Positions 7,628 through 10,494 of a DNA stretch of 10,494 nt are shown here, piece after piece. The notes below the pieces were generated by a model. The model was given only the letters and a program-made list of their open reading frames with translations. It made no database searches and had not been told where the DNA came from. The stretch's first letter is position 1, and every line of letters begins with the position of its first letter. This DNA comes from Methanomicrobiales archaeon (GTDB taxonomy: Archaea > Halobacteriota > Methanomicrobia > Methanomicrobiales > Methanoculleaceae): contig JAAZID010000087.1 of NCBI GenBank assembly GCA_012510295.1, positions 1 to 10,494 on the forward strand, read 5' to 3'. Position numbers and translations under genes: made by a program.

Positions 7628-7663
7628 CGGCCGGTTGGGGGACTCTTCCCCCTTCTTCGGCCG
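7628..7663. repeat. Interrupted inverted repeat upstream of the first ligase gene
   Basis: Two nested pairs of arms are present: CGGCCG (7628-7633) with CGGCCG (7658-7663), and GGGGG (7637-7641) with CCCCC (7648-7652), the latter around a six-base loop ACTCTT. The structure ends 22 bases before ATG 7686, so it would sit in the mRNA leader or act as a protein-binding site. There is no U-tract that would make it a terminator. Confidence 0.55.
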
Positions 7664-7685
7664 GCGGCATACCGATGGGATACAT

Positions 7686-8975
7686 ATGTTCTGGAACAGG
7701 GCGATGGAGACAATCCGGCCTGACGAACTCGCGGATCTTCAACTGAAACGGCTGAAATGGACGCTTCGTCAGGCGCAGGAAGTAGGATTATACAGGAAAA
7801 AATTCAGGGAGGCGGGCGTCTCTCCGGACGACATCAGGACGCTTGACGATGTGGTGAAACTCCCCTTCACCTATAAGCCGGAACTCCGGGCCGGGTATCC
7901 GTTCGGCCTTTTTGCGGTCCCGCTCAAAGAGGTCGTGCGTATCCACACCACCTCCGGCACGACCGGGAAACCGACGGTCGTCGGCTACACCCGGAAGGAT
8001 CTGGATAACTGGTCGGAGCTGATCGCGCGGAACATGACCATGATCGGACTCGGGGAGGATGATGTCTTCCAGAACGCGGTCAATTATGGTCTCTTCACCG
8101 GGGGTCTCGGGTTCCATTACGGCGCCGAGAAGATCGGCATGACCGTGATCCCGAGCGCGACCGGGAACACCCGCCGCCAGATCGAGATGATCGAGGACTT
8201 CGGGGTGACTGTCATCCACTGCACGCCGAGTTACGCCCTCCACCTCTCTGAGGTGGCCCTGTCCATGGGAAAGACCCTTGATACCCTGCGGGTCGGTATA
8301 TTCGGGGCCGAACCCTGGTCTGAGAATATGCGGACCGAACTCGAGCGACGTCTCGACCTGAAGGCCTACGACAGTTACGGCCTCTCCGAGATGTATGGTC
8401 CAGGTGTGGCGTTTGAGTGCCCGGAGCACAGCGGCCTCCACCTCTGGCACGACTGCTACCTCGCCGAGATCATCGATCCCGAGACGGGTGAGCGTCTCGC
8501 CCCCGGTGAGCGGGGGGAGCTCGTCATTACGCCGCTCGTCAAGGAAGCGTTACCGCTCATCCGCTACCGGACCGGCGATGTGACGCGGTTGCTTGAGGGT
8601 GAGTGTGCCTGCGGTCGCGGCGTGCGGATCGAGAGGATCACCGGCCGGAGCGACGATATGCTGGTCATCCGGGGGATCAACGTCTTCCCGTCGCAGATCG
8701 AGCACGTGCTCCGGTCCCTCCCCGAGGTCGGGGAGCAGTTCATGGTCTATGTCGACCGCAAAAAGCACCTCGATGAGATGATCATCGAGGTGGAGATGAC
8801 CCGAGCCGGGTTCTCGGGCGAGCTCCAGGATCTTACCCGCATCCAGAAGAGGATCGCCGGCGAACTCCACGATATCCTCGGACTCCGGACCGCCGTGAAA
8901 CTGGTTGAACCCGGATCCCTGCCCCGGTTTGAGGGGAAGGCGAGGCGGGTTATCGACCGGCGGAGGGATCTCTGA
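7686..8975 (+). CDS. paaK: Phenylacetate-CoA ligase, first tandem copy
   Basis: A 429 aa adenylate-forming enzyme of the PaaK family that activates an arylacetate (phenylacetate, possibly indoleacetate or 4-hydroxyphenylacetate) with ATP and CoA. Motifs in order are TTSGTTGKPT (88-97, phosphate loop), FTGGLGFHYGAE (137-148), YGLSE (231-235, adenine/acyl site), YRTGD (294-298), GRSDDM (320-325) and FEGKA (415-419) with the C-terminal catalytic Lys418. Cys245, His252, Cys307 and Cys309 form a possible metal site shared with the next gene. The frame is open to 7500, but the upstream 62 residues are low-homology sequence. ATG 7686 (MFWNR) matches the start of the paralogue (MGCWNR), so I chose it, although the SD is weak. 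The TGA overlaps the next ATG by 1 bp. In methanogens such ligases are linked to aromatic amino acid synthesis from arylacetates. Confidence 0.92.
   Translation: MFWNRAMETIRPDELADLQLKRLKWTLRQAQEVGLYRKKFREAGVSPDDIRTLDDVVKLPFTYKPELRAGYPFGLFAVPLKEVVRIHTTSGTTGKPTVVGYTRKDLDNWSELIARNMTMIGLGEDDVFQNAVNYGLFTGGLGFHYGAEKIGMTVIPSATGNTRRQIEMIEDFGVTVIHCTPSYALHLSEVALSMGKTLDTLRVGIFGAEPWSENMRTELERRLDLKAYDSYGLSEMYGPGVAFECPEHSGLHLWHDCYLAEIIDPETGERLAPGERGELVITPLVKEALPLIRYRTGDVTRLLEGECACGRGVRIERITGRSDDMLVIRGINVFPSQIEHVLRSLPEVGEQFMVYVDRKKHLDEMIIEVEMTRAGFSGELQDLTRIQKRIAGELHDILGLRTAVKLVEPGSLPRFEGKARRVIDRRRDL
7953..7994 (+). repeat. 42-bp near-identical segment, copy in first ligase gene
   Basis: This stretch encodes the SGTTGKPTVVGYTR loop and matches 9248-9289 with a single mismatch (GGG versus GGA near its centre). 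Identity at synonymous positions is higher than elsewhere in the two genes. Confidence 0.8.
8962..8966 (+). promoter_or_regulatory. Shine-Dalgarno for second ligase gene
   Basis: GGAGG (within GGAGGGATC) lies 8 bases before ATG 8975, inside the last codons of the first ligase gene. It sets the start that overlaps the upstream stop by 1 bp. Confidence 0.6.
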
Positions 8976-10276
8976 TGGGGTGCTGGAACCGGAATGTCGA
9001 GGCGATACCGCCCGAGGATCTCCGGGAAGTCCAGTACAAACTCGTAAAGTCGCTGATCGGGCGCATCTATGAGACGAGCGAGTTCTACCGCCGGCGGATG
9101 AAGGAGCAGGGGATCAAGCCTGACGATATCAGGTCACTTGCAGATCTCCGGAAGCTTCCGTTCATGTACAAACAGGATCTCCGGGATACCTATCCGGATG
9201 GGCTCTTCTGTGCACCAAAAGATGAGCTGGTCCGGTATCATGTCTCATCCGGCACGACCGGAAAACCGACGGTCGTCGGCTACACCCGGCACGATATCGA
9301 GAACTGGAGCGAGTCGCTCGCACGCGCGTTCTCGTCCTGCGGTATCGGGCGGGGGGATGTCCTCCAGGTGAGTTACGGCTACGGTCTCTTCACCGGGGGT
9401 CTTGGAGTCCACTACGGCGCCGAGCGTGTCGGTGCAACCGTCCTCCCGACGAGCGTCGGGAACACCGAACGCCAGATCGAGCTGATGCAGGATCTCCACA
9501 CCACCGCCATCGCCTGCACCCCCTCCTACCTCCTCCACATGGGCGAGGCGGCCGAGAGGATGGGCGTCTCCATCAAGGATGACACCGACCTCCGGGTGGG
9601 GTTTCTCGGAGCGGAGCCCTGGTCTGAACAGATGCGGGGCCGGATAGAGGATTGGCTTGGGATCCGTGCATATGACATCTACGGCACGAGCGAGCTCTCC
9701 GGGCCCATGTTCACCGAGTGCTCCGAACAACAGGGTATCCATATCTGGGGTGACCTCGCCTTCGTCGAGGTCATCGATCAGGAGACCGGCGAGGTGCTCG
9801 AACCCGGTGAGCGGGGGGAGATGGTCGTCACGATCCTCCAGAAGGAGGCGTTCCCCCTGATCAGATACCGGGTCGGGGATATCACCGTCCTGGACGACGC
9901 TCCCTGTGCCTGCGGGCGGACCCATCCGCGTATCCAGAGGATCCAGGGGCGCGTGGACGATATGCTCATCGTCCGTGGAATCAACGTCTTCCCCTCACAG
10001 GTGGAGCACGCCCTGCTCGAGATACCCGAGGTCGGCCGGCACTTCCAGATCGTCGTCGACCGGAAGGGTGCGCTCGACGCCATGCTCGTGCGGGTGGAGG
10101 TGAGCGAGGAGGCGTTCTCGGACAAGATCACCGATCTCATGATGATCAGGAAGATGGTTGAGCACCGCCTCCGGGGCTCGCTGAACGTGGGCGTGGCCGT
10201 GGAGCTGGTCGAACCCGGTTCCCTCCCGCGTTTCGAAGGTAAGTCAAAGAAAGTCGTTGACAGGAGGTCATTGTAA
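8975..10276 (+). CDS. paaK: Phenylacetate-CoA ligase, second tandem copy
   Basis: A 433 aa paralogue of the preceding enzyme, collinear over its whole length. It carries VSSGTTGKPT (90-99), FTGGLGVHYGAE (139-150), YGTSE (236-240), YRVGD (298-302), GRVDDM (325-330) and FEGKS (420-424) with catalytic Lys423. Cys249, His256, Cys311 and Cys313 repeat the possible metal site of the first copy. Differences cluster around the putative acyl pocket (YGTSELSGPMF versus YGLSEMYGPGV), which suggests a different arylacetate preference; this is inference. Translation is coupled on both sides by 1 bp overlaps (TGATG before, TAATG after). The two ligases may be isoenzymes for different aromatic acids, or could work as a mixed oligomer. 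Confidence 0.92.
   Translation: MGCWNRNVEAIPPEDLREVQYKLVKSLIGRIYETSEFYRRRMKEQGIKPDDIRSLADLRKLPFMYKQDLRDTYPDGLFCAPKDELVRYHVSSGTTGKPTVVGYTRHDIENWSESLARAFSSCGIGRGDVLQVSYGYGLFTGGLGVHYGAERVGATVLPTSVGNTERQIELMQDLHTTAIACTPSYLLHMGEAAERMGVSIKDDTDLRVGFLGAEPWSEQMRGRIEDWLGIRAYDIYGTSELSGPMFTECSEQQGIHIWGDLAFVEVIDQETGEVLEPGERGEMVVTILQKEAFPLIRYRVGDITVLDDAPCACGRTHPRIQRIQGRVDDMLIVRGINVFPSQVEHALLEIPEVGRHFQIVVDRKGALDAMLVRVEVSEEAFSDKITDLMMIRKMVEHRLRGSLNVGVAVELVEPGSLPRFEGKSKKVVDRRSL
9248..9289 (+). repeat. 42-bp near-identical segment, copy in second ligase gene
   Basis: Partner of 7953-7994, with 41 of 42 bases equal. It is a direct repeat 1295 bp away that could support gene conversion or recombination between the two ligase genes. 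Confidence 0.8.
10262..10268 (+). promoter_or_regulatory. Strong Shine-Dalgarno for the ACT-domain gene
   Basis: AGGAGGT is a full-strength match to the 16S rRNA 3' end and lies 7 bases before ATG 10276, fixing that start inside the ligase stop codon. It is the strongest ribosome binding site in the window. Confidence 0.7.
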
Positions 10277-10494
10277 TGGGAAAATCATATATTATCAAAC
10301 AGATCTCAATCTTTTCAGAGAATCGTCCCGGGCGCCTGGCAGCTATCGCCGGTGCACTCCGGGATGCGAGGATAAACATCTTCGCGTTCAGTATAGCCGA
10401 GGCGAACGGGTTTGGAGTGGTCAGGGCGCTTGTGGATCGCCCGGAGGATGCCCACCGGACGCTGACCGATCTCGGGTTCCGCGTCTCGTTCACC
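10276..10494 (+). CDS. ACT-domain protein, partial (cut by window end)
   Basis: The first 73 residues of a gene that continues past the window. They form an ACT ligand-binding domain: KQISIFSENRPGRLAAIAGA (8-27) gives the first strand and helix with the diagnostic N-x-PGRL turn, INIFAFSIAE (33-42) the second strand, and FGVVRALVDRPEDA (46-59) the third strand and second helix. ACT domains bind small ligands, typically amino acids. Stand-alone proteins of this kind, usually with two ACT domains in about 140 aa, often sit beside phenylacetate-CoA ligase and iorAB genes, so it may sense an aromatic amino acid (inference). Its ATG overlaps the stop of the second ligase by 1 bp (TAATG). Confidence 0.88.
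   Translation, partial: MGKSYIIKQISIFSENRPGRLAAIAGALRDARINIFAFSIAEANGFGVVRALVDRPEDAHRTLTDLGFRVSFT

Noticed and set aside
6435..7685. CRISPR array or casposon around cas1
   Set aside because: I found no regularly spaced direct repeats, no family B DNA polymerase, no terminal inverted repeats with target duplications, and the flanks are housekeeping genes.
7500..7685. 62-residue N-terminal extension of the first phenylacetate-CoA ligase
   Set aside because: The sequence is Arg/His-rich, unlike PaaK, and absent from the tandem paralogue, which aligns from MFWNR onward. It is more likely intergenic.

Overview
The window looks like chromosomal DNA from a methanogenic archaeon, most likely of the order Methanomicrobiales (a Methanoculleus-like genome). 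This is inferred from a fairly GC-rich composition, an archaeal TATA-type promoter, Shine-Dalgarno sequences of the GGAGGTGATC type, very tight gene packing with 1-4 bp stop/start overlaps, and gene content (MobB-MoaE fusion, archaeal GlmM, tandem phenylacetate-CoA ligases followed by an ACT protein, solo Cas1). No species assignment is claimed.

Left block (1-2389, + strand): the 3' end of an unrecognised acidic protein, a MobB-MoaE fusion for molybdopterin/tungstopterin cofactor synthesis, and a phosphoglucosamine mutase-type enzyme (GlmM). They are packed with a 4 bp overlap and then a 5 bp gap, so they probably form one transcript. The MoaE half ends early and lacks one of the two catalytic lysines known from E. 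coli MoaE.

Middle block (2390-6453, + strand): a 213 bp intergenic region with a good TATA box precedes a very large (1188 aa) all-helical repeat protein of unknown function. Its stop overlaps the start of a small acylphosphatase by 4 bp.

Right block: a solo cas1 gene on the - strand (6435-7511) converges on the acylphosphatase gene, and their 3' ends overlap by 19 bp. There is no cas2, no other cas gene, no CRISPR array and no casposon component in the window. The protein keeps the His and the two acidic metal ligands of Cas1, but the first catalytic Glu appears to be Ser. A divergent intergenic region with several inverted repeats separates cas1 from a + strand operon of two tandem phenylacetate-CoA ligase paralogues and an ACT-domain protein cut by the window end. 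The last three genes are joined by 1 bp stop/start overlaps. In methanogens this set usually accompanies indolepyruvate ferredoxin oxidoreductase (iorAB), which makes aromatic amino acids from arylacetates; iorAB may lie just downstream.

The points most worth a second look are the solo Cas1 with a substituted active site, the shortened MoaE domain and the giant solenoid protein. No stretch longer than 300 bases lacks a gene, unless the cas1 start is placed at its shortest alternative.
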